Origin: Bacillota bacterium
GTDB lineage: Bacteria > Bacillota > Clostridia > Christensenellales > CAG-138
DNA: 6,642 nt
Direction: 5' to 3'
Assembly (NCBI GenBank): GCA_023461495.1
Contig: JAEYLA010000018.1
Location: 1-6,642 of the forward strand
The notes below the pieces were generated by a model. The model did not search any database. It had not been told where the DNA came from and saw only the letters and a program-made list of their open reading frames with translations. Below are positions 6,581 through 6,642 of the stretch, in pieces; within the stretch, counting starts at the first letter, position 1; each line of letters begins with the position of its first letter. Made by a program: the position numbers and the translations under genes.

Positions 6581-6592
6581 TGCACGCATGCA
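6575..6592 (+). repeat. Short tandem octamer in the leader of the rightward gene
   Basis: CACGCATG occurs twice in tandem followed by CA (2.25 copies), ending 11 nt before the ribosome binding site. Each copy contains the palindrome GCATGC across its junction. The second arm of the promoter inverted repeat runs into it. Confidence 0.5.
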
Positions 6593-6616
6593 ATAAAATC
6601 TGTAAAGGAGAACGGT

Positions 6617-6642
6617 ATGAGCAAGATCGTATTCGATGACCA
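6617..6642 (+). CDS. Start of an unidentified rightward gene
   Basis: Only the first eight codons and two further bases are present: MSKIVFDD. The call rests on an excellent ribosome binding site, AAAGGAG at 6604-6610, ending 6 nt before the ATG, and the strong promoter upstream. The product cannot be identified from so few residues. It is divergent from the DegV operon, so a shared regulatory region is possible, but there is no evidence that it encodes the regulator. Confidence 0.75.

Larger units (their letters stand above)
6221..6616. other. Divergent intergenic region with promoters in both directions
   Basis: A 396-nt gap between divergently transcribed genes. The left third is AT-rich and holds the operon promoter and palindromes; the right end holds the promoter and leader of the rightward gene. 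Between about 6380 and 6500 I see no gene, tRNA-like fold, repeat or convincing regulatory structure. No open frame with a ribosome binding site was found in the gap. Confidence 0.8.

Noticed and set aside
1..6642. CRISPR array, insertion sequence, phage or toxin-antitoxin genes
   Set aside because: No regularly spaced repeats, transposase motifs, terminal repeats or small toxin-like gene pairs were found; the window reads as ordinary chromosomal operon sequence.

Overview
The window is a piece of a bacterial chromosome, most likely from a Gram-positive anaerobe of the Clostridia. This is inferred from the strong GGAGG-type ribosome binding sites, TTG and GTG starts, sigma-A-like promoters, a GC-rich coding sequence beside AT-rich promoters, and the presence of a DegV protein and a 7TM/GAF/GGDEF/HD-GYP receptor. 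No genus can be assigned from the sequence alone.

Almost all of the window is one leftward (minus-strand) gene cluster. In transcription order it holds a DegV-family lipid-binding protein (6220-5354), a small membrane methyltransferase of the isoprenylcysteine/phospholipid methyltransferase type (5354-4806), a GH3-like acyl-adenylate-forming enzyme (4763-3126), a membrane receptor with 7TM, GAF, degenerate GGDEF and HD-GYP domains (3135-625), and a glycerophosphodiester phosphodiesterase (530 to beyond the left edge). The first two genes overlap by 1 nt (TGATG), the second and third are 42 nt apart, and the third and fourth overlap by 10 nt with the ribosome binding site inside the upstream gene. 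The first four therefore look like a single translationally coupled operon. The fifth is separated by 94 nt containing a long hairpin that looks like a terminator and also contains the ribosome binding site of the phosphodiesterase gene.

The right end (6221-6616) is a 396-nt divergent intergenic region. It holds a leftward promoter for the operon covered by a near-perfect 26-bp palindrome, a second 12-bp palindrome, and a strong rightward promoter flanked by a 10-bp inverted repeat. The rightward promoter serves a gene of which only the first eight codons plus two bases are inside the window.

Functionally, the operon combines a probable fatty-acid carrier, a carboxylate-activating enzyme, a membrane methyltransferase, a c-di-GMP-phosphodiesterase-type receptor and possibly a glycerolipid-degrading enzyme. 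An attractive but unproven reading is a lipid- or acyl-derived metabolite that is bound, activated and modified, and whose level is coupled to cyclic-dinucleotide signalling. I know of no described pathway with this gene set.
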